From NCBI GenBank assembly GCA_937892845.1, contig CALBGP010000013.1, positions 1 through 64,000 of the forward strand: 64,000 nucleotides of DNA, in the 5' to 3' direction. This document shows positions 1-8,503 of this stretch, piece after piece. This DNA is from an uncultured Eggerthellaceae bacterium (lineage in GTDB: Bacteria > Actinomycetota > Coriobacteriia > Coriobacteriales > Eggerthellaceae). Under the pieces are notes generated by a model. The model had not been told where the DNA came from, ran no database searches, and was given only the letters and a program-made list of their open reading frames with translations. Every line of letters begins with the position of its first letter. Position 1 is the stretch's first letter. The position numbers and the translations under genes are program-made.

Positions 1-57
1 CATATCCATACTCGGTTGAATAATTGAGCAGACACACATTTTGTCCGCTAACCCGGC

Positions 58-1260
58 TTAGTTTGCGAACAGCGGGTCGTGTTCGGCGGCGGCTATGATA
101 CGGTCGATGGCGCCATCGAGCACGCGGCGCGGGCAGGCCAGGTTCCAGCGCTCGAACCCTACTCCTCCGGAGCCGAACAGATAGCCCTCGTCGAAGCGGA
201 CGTTCGCCTTGTCGCGGAAGAACGCCTCCAAAGCCTGTGCGTCGGTGCTGTAGGCGCGCCAATCCGTCCACGACAGATACGTTGCCTGCAGATGCGAGTA
301 GTTCATCTTCGGGAAGGCCTCCACCAGGCGTGCTTTCACGTGCGCGTCGTTGTCGCGGATGTAGGTCAGCAGCTCGTCCACCCAGCCTTCCGCCTGGTTG
401 TAGGCGGCCATGAGCGCTTCGCGGGCGAAGTTGCTGGGGCCGTTGATGACCAGGCCGTACATATGCGTGTTGAAGTAGTCGCGCATGCTCTTGTTGGGGA
501 TCCAGATGTTGGAGTTCATGAGGCCGGCCTGGTTGAACGTCTTCGATGTGGAATTGCATACGATGACGTTTTGCAGCAGGTCTTCGGGCAGCTTCATGGC
601 GCTCGTGAAGCGGTTGCCCTCCATGATCAGGTCGCTGTGGATTTCGTCGGAAAGCAGGATGACGTTGTTGTTCTTGCAGATGGTGGCAACGCGGACAAGC
701 TCGTCATAGCTCCAAACGCGGCCCACGGGATTGTGGGGGTTGCACAGAAGCATCATCTTGGTCCCGCATTCCGATGCAAGCTCTTCAAGGCGGTCGAAGT
801 CCATGCGGTAGGTCAGGCGGCCGTCTTCGCCAAGCTCTTCGATGAGCGGGTTGTTGACGATGGTGCGGCCGTAGCCTTCAGGCGCCATGCGGAAGGGATA
901 GTACACAGGCTCCTGGATGATGACGCCATCGCCGGGATTGGTGAAGACCTTGGTGGCGGCGCAGATCATCTGGACAACGCCCTGGGCGGGGACCAGCCAC
1001 TCGAACTTCGGCTCCCAGCCCTGGCGGCGCGTGTACCAGCCGCGGCAGGCCTCGAAGTAGGCTTCGTCGGAGTTCTGATAGCCGAAGACGCCGCGATCGA
1101 CCAGGTCATGCAAGGCCTGGCGCACTTCGGGCGGGGCAATGAACTCCATGTCGGCGACAGACAGGGGGACGGCCTGCTCCAGGGGCAGGTCATCGGAGAC
1201 CCCGACCCATTTCGAGGCGCCCGTGCCGCGCCTGTCAACCAAAGTTTCGAAATCGTACAT
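58..1260 (-). CDS. PatB/MalY-type PLP-dependent C-S lyase/aminotransferase
   Basis: A 400-residue fold-type I PLP enzyme, probably a cytosolic cystathionine beta-lyase-like C-S lyase or aminotransferase. What is seen: an N-terminal segment with PLSVADMEF as in PatB/MalY, the cofactor-binding SDEIHSDL, and STSKTFNQAGL, whose Lys should form the Schiff base. The start chosen is the ATG at 1260, because GAAGGAG lies 6 bases upstream; the frame is open to 1338 but has no comparable ribosome site there. It is the last gene of a leftward group (MFS carrier, esterase, this gene), though a terminator separates it from the esterase, so it may be partly uncoupled. Specific substrate cannot be told; the family splits between beta-lyases of cystathionine/cysteine conjugates and aminotransferases. 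Confidence 0.85.
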   Translation of the reverse strand: MYDFETLVDRRGTGASKWVGVSDDLPLEQAVPLSVADMEFIAPPEVRQALHDLVDRGVFGYQNSDEAYFEACRGWYTRRQGWEPKFEWLVPAQGVVQMICAATKVFTNPGDGVIIQEPVYYPFRMAPEGYGRTIVNNPLIEELGEDGRLTYRMDFDRLEELASECGTKMMLLCNPHNPVGRVWSYDELVRVATICKNNNVILLSDEIHSDLIMEGNRFTSAMKLPEDLLQNVIVCNSTSKTFNQAGLMNSNIWIPNKSMRDYFNTHMYGLVINGPSNFAREALMAAYNQAEGWVDELLTYIRDNDAHVKARLVEAFPKMNYSHLQATYLSWTDWRAYSTDAQALEAFFRDKANVRFDEGYLFGSGGVGFERWNLACPRRVLDGAIDRIIAAAEHDPLFAN

Positions 1261-1341
1261 GTGGACTCCTTCGCTCGTGCGCCGGGCATTCGGCCTGACG
1301 ACGCCAGGTGCAAGGTGTGAAGCCTCATGCGGCTTCAAGGG

Positions 1342-1385
1342 GATAGAAAAAGAACCGGGTCCGGCGTTTTGCCGTCACCCGGTTC
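1342..1385 (-). terminator. Rho-independent terminator after the esterase gene
   Basis: The 9-bp arms GAACCGGGT (1352-1360) and ACCCGGTTC (1377-1385) enclose a 16-base loop. On the minus strand the hairpin is followed by a run of U (TTTTTC, from 1351 leftward). It lies 10 bases beyond the esterase stop and ahead of the PLP enzyme, so it should lower read-through into that gene. Confidence 0.8.
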
Positions 1386-1394
1386 ATCGGTGCA

Positions 1395-2366
1395 TTACGC
1401 GTTGTGGTGCGCCTTCCAGAACATTGCGCTGTGCTCGATGCAGGCGTTTGCTTCGTCAAGCATCTTGGTGTAGTGGATGAACGCATGCAGGACGCCCTTG
1501 TATTCGACGAACTCGCAGGGCACGCCGTTCTTCCTGAGAACCTGGTACAGAGTGGAGCTGTCGTCTTTGAGCGGATCGAGCTCGGCGCAGGCGATAAACG
1601 TCGCCGGCATGCTGGTGGCCAGATCGTTGGCCAGCATGTTGAGGTACGGGGAGCGCTCAAGTTCGGACATGTCGTCCAGATAGCAGGACATGTAGTAGTC
1701 CATGTCCTCGCGGCGCATGCCGTCTTCGATGGTGCCGTAGAGCCTGATGGAGCTGGAGTCCGTCAGACCGTAGAAGCCGTACCACAGAAGCAGCGTCTTG
1801 ACGTAGGAGTTGTCGCCCTCTTCGTCACGCAGCCACAGGTTGGTGGCCATGGACAGCACTGCGCCGCCGGAATCGCCTGCGAAGGACAGGTTGTTGCCGT
1901 CGATGCCGTGCTCGGCGCCATGCTCGTGCAGGTACTTGGCAACCTGGGCGCATTCGAGGATGTTGTTGGGGTATTTGGATTCGGGGGAGAGGCGGTAGTC
2001 GACAGCCACGACGGCTGCACCGGTCAGGCTGGCCAGCAGGCGGCATGCGCGGTCATGCGTGTCAAGGTTGCCCACGACGAACCCGCCGCCATGGATGAAC
2101 TCGATCACAGGGAGCATCTCCGCTTCGACGGGGTAGTAGTAGCGGATCTTGAATTCGCCCGCGGGGCCTTCCATGACCTGGTCGACGGTCTTGGCCATAA
2201 CCGGGCCGCCTTCATTCCAGAATGCACGCTCCTTCACGTAGTTGTCGCGCATCTCCTCGAAGCCGACGTTGGTGTCGAAGGCGTCGCCGGCAAGCTCTAC
2301 CTGCTTTGCCACGACGGCTTTCATCTGGTCGTTCATAAGAGATGCAACGTCGAGTTTGTTCTCCAT
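1395..2366 (-). CDS. alpha/beta-hydrolase fold esterase, hormone-sensitive-lipase family
   Basis: A 323-residue soluble esterase of the HSL/Aes type. Seen: the oxyanion-hole motif HGGGF (about residue 90), the nucleophile elbow GDSGGA (about residue 165), and the expected downstream acid and histidine in AELDPL and GVLHAF near the C-terminus, giving a complete Ser-Asp-His triad. No signal peptide is visible, so action on a small imported acyl ester in the cytoplasm is inferred. The ATG at 2366 has a strong AGGAGG six to eight bases upstream. The gene follows the MFS carrier on the same strand, with 131 bases between, and ends at its own terminator. The true substrate is unknown. Confidence 0.85.
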   Translation of the reverse strand: MENKLDVASLMNDQMKAVVAKQVELAGDAFDTNVGFEEMRDNYVKERAFWNEGGPVMAKTVDQVMEGPAGEFKIRYYYPVEAEMLPVIEFIHGGGFVVGNLDTHDRACRLLASLTGAAVVAVDYRLSPESKYPNNILECAQVAKYLHEHGAEHGIDGNNLSFAGDSGGAVLSMATNLWLRDEEGDNSYVKTLLLWYGFYGLTDSSSIRLYGTIEDGMRREDMDYYMSCYLDDMSELERSPYLNMLANDLATSMPATFIACAELDPLKDDSSTLYQVLRKNGVPCEFVEYKGVLHAFIHYTKMLDEANACIEHSAMFWKAHHNA

Positions 2367-2497
2367 GGGTCCAGCCTCCTTTTCGGATGATGGCGCGCCG
2401 GCTGATCCAGCGCGCCTTGGATGATTCTTTCAGTATGCTCCCAGCGGTGGCGGAAGCGGTGTTTCGTCGGTGTTTTGCAACCGTCTTGTCAAGCGCG

Positions 2498-3805
2498 TTA
2501 GTTCTGAGCGCTTTCGGCTTCTGCCTTCGCGGCTTCCTTGGCGGCATTGCGCTTGCCGACCTTGAGCGTCAGCCATGCGAAGACCACGACCAGGACGCTT
2601 GCGCCGAGCATGATGCTGAAGATGGTGTCGTAGGCGGCAACACCCTGCGCGTCGATGATCGCGCCGAACCAGGTGTGGATGAAAGCGTCCGGCATCAGGC
2701 CGATGACGGAGACCAGGCCAACGCCGGATCCGAACAGATGCGAGGGGATGTGGGCGTCGGTGAGCTGGCCGGAAGCGATGCCGTACAGGCCGTTGGTAAC
2801 GAAGGACAGCAGGCACACGATGACGGCGATCAGGATGATCATGCCGGGTTCACGCGGGCAGAACATGAGGGCCAGCAGGCAGGCGACAGCGCCCAGGGTG
2901 CCGATCATGATGGCCTTCGAGGTGGTCTTGGTGAACTTGGTGAAGATGCCGAACAGGGGAGCGGAGATGATGGAAACGCCGAAGGAGCGGATGGTGCCGA
3001 TGATGCTGACCACCACGACGGGTGCGCCCAGGCATGCGGTCATGAACGGGGTGGTGAAGGTGGTTCCGATGTAGACGAAGTAGATGAAGAACATGGTCAG
3101 GGCAGCCAGCCACACGCCGGGGTTCTTGAGGGCCTCGAAGGTCTCCTTGAAGTCGAATGCCTTCGTCTTGTCCTTCTTGATCTCGCCCTTGAAGTTGGGG
3201 ATGAAGAAGAAGGAGAGAACTGCGCACAGAGCGATGAGAGCTGCGGAAACACCCAGCACAACCTGGATGGCCAGGCCCGCATCAAGGAAGGAGGCCACGA
3301 TACCGGTCTGGATGAAGCTCAAGACCAGGCCGATGGCGCCGTAGATGCCGTAGGACAGGCCGATCTTCTGGGAGTATTCCTCCTCGGAGCAGATAAGGCG
3401 GACCAGCTTGTAGCGGGTGCCCCACCAAATCAGGATGGAGAACACGGCGTAGCCCACGAACACGCCCATGAGCACCTCGTAGGAGGGCAGCATGACATAG
3501 ACGCAGGTGAGCGCCGCCACGCCGGCATAGCCGATCCAGCTGAGGTTGCGCACGCGGAATTTGTCGGCGATGATGCCGGACGGGAAGTAGAAGATGACGG
3601 CGGCGATGCCGTAGAGGCTCACCAGCAGACCCAGCTGCTCATTGGTGCAGTTGAGTGCCTGCATCAGGGGATCGTAGAACACCATCTTCAGGTAGATGGG
3701 TCCGTAGATGATCGATGATCCCATGCTGACCAGGATGAGCAAGAACCAGCGCCTTGCCTTCGACAGGTCGGTATAGCTTTTTTCTTCTGTTCTGGAAATA
3801 GCCAT
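2498..3805 (-). CDS. MFS transporter, 12 predicted membrane segments
   Basis: A 435-residue major facilitator. About twelve hydrophobic stretches can be counted, with a central charged cytoplasmic loop (KGEIKKDKTKAFDFKE) between the two six-helix halves and a charged, Ala/Lys/Glu-rich C-terminal tail. The start is taken at 3805, preceded by AAAGGGGG; the frame extends to 3940 but that extension has no start signal and runs through the divergent promoter region. It leads the group containing the esterase and PLP lyase and is divergent from a membrane LuxR regulator whose likely operator lies between them. The carrier probably brings in the compound handled by the esterase/lyase; the substrate is not predictable. 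Confidence 0.85.
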   Translation of the reverse strand: MAISRTEEKSYTDLSKARRWFLLILVSMGSSIIYGPIYLKMVFYDPLMQALNCTNEQLGLLVSLYGIAAVIFYFPSGIIADKFRVRNLSWIGYAGVAALTCVYVMLPSYEVLMGVFVGYAVFSILIWWGTRYKLVRLICSEEEYSQKIGLSYGIYGAIGLVLSFIQTGIVASFLDAGLAIQVVLGVSAALIALCAVLSFFFIPNFKGEIKKDKTKAFDFKETFEALKNPGVWLAALTMFFIYFVYIGTTFTTPFMTACLGAPVVVVSIIGTIRSFGVSIISAPLFGIFTKFTKTTSKAIMIGTLGAVACLLALMFCPREPGMIILIAVIVCLLSFVTNGLYGIASGQLTDAHIPSHLFGSGVGLVSVIGLMPDAFIHTWFGAIIDAQGVAAYDTIFSIMLGASVLVVVFAWLTLKVGKRNAAKEAAKAEAESAQN

Positions 3806-3877
3806 GAAGGCCCCCTTTCTTGTTGTGCGTCCCCTTTGCACATGGCCACCAGTATGCGGACGCCGCGGCGTGGAAAT

Positions 3878-3935
3878 CATCACGAAGTGATGGGGAAAAC
3901 GACCGTTCACCAATGATTGGTGATGCATCACCAAT
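3878..3935. promoter_or_regulatory. compound palindromic operator between MFS and LuxR genes
   Basis: Three copies of the octamer TCACCAAT/ATTGGTGA occur: 3907-3914 (direct), 3916-3923 (inverted) and 3928-3935 (direct). The second and third make a perfect 20-bp palindrome, 3916-3935. A further dyad, CATCAC-GAA-GTGATG, lies at 3878-3892 on the MFS side. Placement in the 192-bp divergent gap next to a LuxR-type regulator suggests its binding sites, controlling both directions. That assignment is inference; the repeats are seen. Confidence 0.65.
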
Positions 3936-3997
3936 GCCATTGAGGGATGATTGGCAACGCTTGTTTCAGCAGAGGGACACTACGGAGGGTGCAGTTC

Positions 3998-5473
3998 ATG
4001 CTTGAAGATGTTTCCACCCGCCTCAAAGTCGAGGCAGAGCGGATCGCTCCTTCCGATCGGCGTTGGCACGGCGCGAAATACATTGGTCTTGCGTTGCTTA
4101 CGTGCTATGGCTACCTGCTCTGGCTCACCGAGGGCGTGTTCTACTTCCGGGGGCTCATGACATGGGAGGTGACGGTTGCCTGGTTGGTCAACCTGGTCAC
4201 CATGGCGGCCACCATTCCGTTTGTCGTGCTCATGACCAGCAAGGGGCGTCACCTGATTGTGAGCGACAGATTCGTCATGGGCATCCCCATTGCAACCTGC
4301 GTGCTGACTTTGGGGCTGTGCTATACGCCCGAAGGGGCCGGTGCCACGGCGTTTTTCTATGTGTGCGCCGGTATCCTGGGGGTGTTCGAGGTTATCATGT
4401 GGTCGCTGTGGGCGGAATGTACGGCTTGCGCCCGATCCCGCTATTCGCTCGGCCATGTCGGCGTCACGTTCGGCGTGACCTTCGTGTGCGCGTATGTGCT
4501 GGTGGCCATCATGCCGAAGGGGGCCATCCCGCTGCTCGTGTCCGTGTTCCCCTTGCTCTCGGGTGTGTTTCTATGTCGAACCAGGAGATGCTGCGGTACG
4601 GAGTTCCCGGCTCTTCTGCCTCGTTCGCTGGCGGCTTCGGTCAAGCCGAACATGCTCATTGTCAGCAGCGTGGTGTTCACGGCTTCTGCGGCCGCCACGT
4701 TTCTGTGCGGGATCATCCCGTCGTATGGCATACTGTTTCCCATGGGCTTGGCTGCAGGCGTGCTTTCCGGCGGAATCATCTTGCTGATTCTGGCTGCCAT
4801 CTACGGGCTCTCCCGTAAGCGGTTGGGTATTTTCCAGTTGGCGCCGTGGGTGATCATAGCCTGCATTGCGGCGTATGCCCTCTATCTTTGCGGGCCGGAA
4901 ACGCTGAGCCCCGCAAGCCTGCTCACGCTTGGCTGCCCCATGGTGTTTCAGGTGCTGCTGGTGGTGTATTTCGGCAAGCTGGCCTCAAAGGGCTATTTTC
5001 CCCCGACGGTCACCTTCTCGGTATCCATGCTTTGCACGTATGTCGGATTCGCTTTGGGCGATGGCCTGTCGCTGATCTATGAGGCAATGCCCGAGCCTAT
5101 GTCCGCGCCGCTCGTCCATGGCACCTGCCTGGTGTGCATGCTGCTTCTTTCGATTGTCCTTGTTCCTTTGGTAAGGCAGGAATTCCTGCTGACCAAGCTC
5201 ATGAGCGATCCCGTGTCGAAGGAGAAGGCGGAGCTTATCTGCGAAGAGATTGCCGCAGAGTTCAAGTTGTCTCCCCGTGAGGCTGAGATTCTCAAGATGC
5301 TGGCCCAGGGTGCTACCACCAATCGAATAGCTGAGAAGTACGTCATTTCCCCGAACACCGTGAACACCCACATCAAGCACATCTACGATAAGACCTCCAT
5401 CCACAACCGGGCGGATCTTGTCGACTACGTGAACATGCGCAATTCGGAGGAAAGCGAACCCCGGAGGAAATAA
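3998..5473 (+). CDS. LuxR-type regulator with polytopic membrane sensor domain
   Basis: A 491-residue protein. Residues 1 to about 400 hold roughly twelve hydrophobic segments, and the C-terminus is a LuxR/FixJ-type HTH (LSPREAEILKMLAQG, then NRIAEKYVISPNTVNTHIKHIY). This membrane-sensor-plus-HTH architecture is common in Eggerthellaceae. The ATG at 3998 was chosen because GGAGGG lies 8 bases upstream; the frame is open from 3947. It is divergent from the MFS/esterase/lyase cluster, so it probably senses the transported compound at the membrane and regulates that cluster through the palindromes in the gap. No receiver domain is present, so it is not a two-component regulator. Confidence 0.85.
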   Translation: MLEDVSTRLKVEAERIAPSDRRWHGAKYIGLALLTCYGYLLWLTEGVFYFRGLMTWEVTVAWLVNLVTMAATIPFVVLMTSKGRHLIVSDRFVMGIPIATCVLTLGLCYTPEGAGATAFFYVCAGILGVFEVIMWSLWAECTACARSRYSLGHVGVTFGVTFVCAYVLVAIMPKGAIPLLVSVFPLLSGVFLCRTRRCCGTEFPALLPRSLAASVKPNMLIVSSVVFTASAAATFLCGIIPSYGILFPMGLAAGVLSGGIILLILAAIYGLSRKRLGIFQLAPWVIIACIAAYALYLCGPETLSPASLLTLGCPMVFQVLLVVYFGKLASKGYFPPTVTFSVSMLCTYVGFALGDGLSLIYEAMPEPMSAPLVHGTCLVCMLLLSIVLVPLVRQEFLLTKLMSDPVSKEKAELICEEIAAEFKLSPREAEILKMLAQGATTNRIAEKYVISPNTVNTHIKHIYDKTSIHNRADLVDYVNMRNSEESEPRRK

Positions 5474-5474
5474 A

Positions 5475-5498
5475 AGAGCCCGGCATATGCCAGGCTCT
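5475..5498. terminator. hairpin between convergent genes
   Basis: AGAGCC and GGCAT pair with ATGCC and GGCTCT around a C/A mismatch, forming a compact hairpin one base beyond the LuxR stop codon and before the stop of the convergent AroM/M29 ORF. There is no U-run on either side, so terminator function is only probable. Confidence 0.4.
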
Positions 5499-5545
5499 GA
5501 ATCCGTAGGGGTTCAAACGGCGCCTTGCGCAGACGCAACGGTCCC

Positions 5546-6511
5546 TTACTCTACGAAATCGCCCTTGTCTATCACCAGGGTGTCGTCCAAGTAGAGCGTG
5601 GGCTTGAGGATGATGCCGTCGAAATGGCAGTCCGCCTTGTTGGTTCCGCCGAATGACGTGTTCGTGCCGAAGGCCACGTGCACGGTGCCGAAGAGCTTCT
5701 CATCTTCCAGGATGATGCCGCACAGCTGCGCCGCCTCGTTGGTGCCTATGCCAAGTTCCGCCACCATGCCGTTTTCGGCGCGCTCGAACAGGATGTCCAG
5801 CTCGTCCAGACAGCCTTCGCTGTCAAGCTCGGTCAGGCCGCCTTCTTCGATGACAGCCAGGATGGGGTGTTCCAGCTTGCCGATGGGCACCATGGAGCCG
5901 TCGATGACCACGCTGCCTTCGCACGACCCTTCAACCGGCGCGATGTACGCCTCACCGGAAGGGAAATTGCCGCTTGCGCCGGGGGTGCGGTACACGCCCG
6001 GGCTGGCAACGCCGTCGCGGCCTTCAAGGCCCAGCGTCAGCACATGGCCATCCTTCTCTATGCGGGCGGTCTTGGCTTCGGTGAGCATCTGGGTGAGCTG
6101 CGCAGTGCGGCGCTCAACTTCGGTGTAGTCCGCACAGGTTGCCCCGCCGTCAAGCATGTCCATGGTGATGCCGGGCATGGTGACCACGCGCGTTCCCGTT
6201 GCGGCGGCCTCTATGCGCGCATTGGTGTGCGTGATGGACTTGTCCGTGGCGCACAGGGCCACATCCGACGCCTTCATGGCTGCGGCAACCAGGGGACCCG
6301 GTTCCTGGCCGTCGTTGTCCAGGTCGGGGGTGCGGATGATCCCCACGTTGTGGCCCATTTCCTTGGCAGCCTTGTAGAAGAGCTTGCCCACCTTTTTGGT
6401 GGTGTCATCGGTGACGATGAGCAGGTGCTCTCCCTGCTGCAGGCACAAAGCGGTTTCGATGATGGTCTTGGCGCGGTTCAGGCGCGCTTCCTTGATGTCA
6501 TGTTTGCCCAT
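5546..6511 (-). CDS. possible separate M29-like aminopeptidase from an internal start
   Basis: This 321-residue product begins at the ATG at 6511 inside the longer AroM ORF. It is favoured by an AAAGGAG sequence 6 bases upstream and by the fact that the residues from here match the normal extent of M29-like peptidases (leucyl-aminopeptidase/NicX-like fold). The alternative is a genuine bifunctional fusion. The sequence alone supports either, or both products from one mRNA. Confidence 0.5.
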   Translation of the reverse strand: MGKHDIKEARLNRAKTIIETALCLQQGEHLLIVTDDTTKKVGKLFYKAAKEMGHNVGIIRTPDLDNDGQEPGPLVAAAMKASDVALCATDKSITHTNARIEAAATGTRVVTMPGITMDMLDGGATCADYTEVERRTAQLTQMLTEAKTARIEKDGHVLTLGLEGRDGVASPGVYRTPGASGNFPSGEAYIAPVEGSCEGSVVIDGSMVPIGKLEHPILAVIEEGGLTELDSEGCLDELDILFERAENGMVAELGIGTNEAAQLCGIILEDEKLFGTVHVAFGTNTSFGGTNKADCHFDGIILKPTLYLDDTLVIDKGDFVE

Positions 6512-7348
6512 GACGGCTCCTTTCGTATTCGGGGCATGGCCCTTCGCAGTTTCGGTTGCGTCGAAGCTTTGCGGGCCAAGCGCCGATTCGGTGCAGCTTC
6601 CATCCTGGCTCAGGATGCTGTTCGCGTGCGCGGCCAGAAGCGTCCGCGGAATGAAGACGGGCTTGCCGCTGAGTCGTTCGACCAGCCGCTGCATGTCCGT
6701 CGAATACCCCATGCAGTCAAGCACCACGGCCTGCGCATCGGTGTTGGAAATGGCGCGCGCTGCACAGGCAAGCTCGTTGTCCTTTCCGTCCGATGCCGCC
6801 TCAGTGGCATAGGGCAGGGCGGCGTAGCCCCGGACGCAATCCACGATGCGTTCCCATTCGCCTGAGACCTTGGGAATCTGCGCGGCGGCGGGAAGAACCA
6901 CGGCTATGCGGGAGAAGCCCATCTGCTGCACGGCGGCCCGCTCGGCTCGGTGGGCGAACAAAAGCGGCACGCGCGAGTGCAAAGATCCGGGCATCTGGCC
7001 CGAGCACCACACCATCACGGCTTTCGCGCCCTGGTCTTCCAGCCGGTCAATGGCTTGCTGGAGCAGCGGCAGCACCTTGCGCTCGGCCACGCGCACGCTG
7101 CTTCCGTCTCGCAGACGGGTGACAAGCACGGTGTCTCCGGGCTCGGGTTCAAGCGGGGCGAAGTCTTCGACAAAGTCGAGCGCACCGGCCTCGATGAGGC
7201 GACAACCCTCAGGAATTGCCGCCTCATCTGCGGTGATATCGGTTCGTGGAGACTGGCCGATGGTTACGGCGCCCACGATGGGCCAGGCGGCGTCCGGATG
7301 TGCGCCGCCTGGCTGTTCTCCGCAGGGCTTCCCGCTGCACGCTTCCAT
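5546..7348 (-). CDS. AroM-family domain fused in frame to M29-like aminopeptidase
   Basis: An uninterrupted 600-codon frame with two parts. Residues about 20-245 resemble AroM (VGAVTIGQSPR at the start; VVLDCMGYSTDMQRLVERL and IPRTLLAAHANSIL at the end match the AroM C-terminal pattern). Residues 280-600 resemble M29-type metallo-aminopeptidases, with metal-ligand-like AELGIGTN, GTVHVAFG and DCHFDG. The join is a roughly 35-residue low-complexity linker. An internal ATG (codon 280, at 6511) follows AAAGGAGCC, an excellent ribosome site, so the aminopeptidase may also, or only, be made separately. AroM has no proven biochemical function. The ORF starts 4 bases after the DUF1177 stop with no clear ribosome site, suggesting translational coupling. 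Confidence 0.75.
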   Translation of the reverse strand: MEACSGKPCGEQPGGAHPDAAWPIVGAVTIGQSPRTDITADEAAIPEGCRLIEAGALDFVEDFAPLEPEPGDTVLVTRLRDGSSVRVAERKVLPLLQQAIDRLEDQGAKAVMVWCSGQMPGSLHSRVPLLFAHRAERAAVQQMGFSRIAVVLPAAAQIPKVSGEWERIVDCVRGYAALPYATEAASDGKDNELACAARAISNTDAQAVVLDCMGYSTDMQRLVERLSGKPVFIPRTLLAAHANSILSQDGSCTESALGPQSFDATETAKGHAPNTKGAVMGKHDIKEARLNRAKTIIETALCLQQGEHLLIVTDDTTKKVGKLFYKAAKEMGHNVGIIRTPDLDNDGQEPGPLVAAAMKASDVALCATDKSITHTNARIEAAATGTRVVTMPGITMDMLDGGATCADYTEVERRTAQLTQMLTEAKTARIEKDGHVLTLGLEGRDGVASPGVYRTPGASGNFPSGEAYIAPVEGSCEGSVVIDGSMVPIGKLEHPILAVIEEGGLTELDSEGCLDELDILFERAENGMVAELGIGTNEAAQLCGIILEDEKLFGTVHVAFGTNTSFGGTNKADCHFDGIILKPTLYLDDTLVIDKGDFVE

Positions 7349-7352
7349 GGCT

Positions 7353-8309
7353 TTATTTCAGCTCGACGGGCGGCAGGTTGCCGAACGTGCGCAGGTTCTC
7401 CATGGTGCCGTAGCGTTCGGCGAAGGCGTCGTATTCGCTCTGGTCGAAGAAGGAGCATTCGCCGCGGCCGAACGCCTTGGCGGCCTCGATCATGAACGTG
7501 CCCGCTTCGTCCAGATCACCCAGGCGGGTTGCCCCGGTGGCGCAGCCGGGAACCGCGGTCTCGGTGGTGATGGCCACGCCCACCACGGGGGTGTCGGTGC
7601 AGGTGCAGGGCTGCATGATGCTGTTGAGGTGGTACAGGCCGTTGCCGTAGGGCGTGATGTCGGCGGTGGTGATGGCGAACACCTGCGGCAGGCGGCCGGT
7701 GGCAATCTGCATGATGTCAAGCAGGTCTTCGCTGGTGCGCATGATCAGGCCGTTTTTGACGGTGGGGCTGATGGCGAAGCCGCGGTGGTTGATGATGCGG
7801 TTGCCTTTGGTGGTGTCGCAGACCAGGATGGCGTCAAGTTCGGGCGTGACCTCCTGCTGGTTGATCTCTGCGGTGGTCACAGGGGAGCCCATGAACGGGA
7901 CGGGCTTGTGGGGAGAGGTGGGTGCGTCCGGGCAGACGTGCGTGGAGATGAAGACGTCGCCGTCCAGGATGTCGCCCTTGCGGCGCATGTCAAGAAGCTT
8001 CGCGGCAATGGAGAGCGCAACCAGGGCGCCATCGCCGTCGGAGACGAAGCCGATGCGCTCAGGGCGCGCACCCAAACCGCCCAAACGTCCCAGAAGCCCG
8101 ATGGTGGGCGCGTCGCCGCCGCAGGCCTTGCCGTGGGCGCCGGGGATGCGCACACGGACCATGTGCGTGGTGCCGCGCGGGCCTGTGATGGGGAAGGTCT
8201 CGGCGTCGCATTCGGGGTCGATGCCGCGCAGGTGCGCGAGCACCGCTTCGCCGTCCACGCCGGGGGTGTCAAGCACTTCGTAGAGGTCCATCAGGTGTTT
8301 CAGCAGCAT
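7353..8309 (-). CDS. DUF1177 family protein
   Basis: A 318-residue protein recognised as DUF1177 from its opening (MDLYEVLDTPGVDGE) and conserved stretches such as GDVFISTHVCPDAPTSPH and PVTTAEINQQEV. No signal peptide or membrane segment is seen. DUF1177 genes are often neighbours of AroM-family and M29-like genes, as here, so a shared peptide or amino-acid-derivative degradation route is likely but unproven. The ATG at 8309 is preceded by AGAAAGG. The next ORF (AroM/M29) begins 4 bases after its stop codon. Conserved Asp, His and Cys residues would suit a metal-dependent hydrolase, but that is a guess. Confidence 0.8.
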   Translation of the reverse strand: MLLKHLMDLYEVLDTPGVDGEAVLAHLRGIDPECDAETFPITGPRGTTHMVRVRIPGAHGKACGGDAPTIGLLGRLGGLGARPERIGFVSDGDGALVALSIAAKLLDMRRKGDILDGDVFISTHVCPDAPTSPHKPVPFMGSPVTTAEINQQEVTPELDAILVCDTTKGNRIINHRGFAISPTVKNGLIMRTSEDLLDIMQIATGRLPQVFAITTADITPYGNGLYHLNSIMQPCTCTDTPVVGVAITTETAVPGCATGATRLGDLDEAGTFMIEAAKAFGRGECSFFDQSEYDAFAERYGTMENLRTFGNLPPVELK

Positions 8310-8503
8310 TGCACGCCTTTCTCTTGCGGGTTTGCAGGCATCCGGGGCGTATGGTCCCGGACGAATCGGTCGCGTCTATTGTATGACGAATGCCGCACGC
8401 AAGGCCGACGAAGATGCCCGCAGGCCTTCATCGGCCGTCCGATTTCGCCTTGCGCTACAATAAGCGGCGATTGCGCATTCTGAACCGAAAGCGAGGTTAT
8501 GAC

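Noticed and set aside
79..1320. 413-codon plus-strand frame opposite the PLP lyase
   Set aside because: No family motifs; the minus strand has SDEIHSDL and STSKTFN cofactor motifs and a strong ribosome site.
5500..5525. tRNA-like T-arm (GGGTTCAAAC)
   Set aside because: No cloverleaf can be drawn around it.
8377..8404. minus-strand promoter TTGCGT…TACAAT for DUF1177
   Set aside because: The spacer is only 13 bases; TACAAT alone is not enough.
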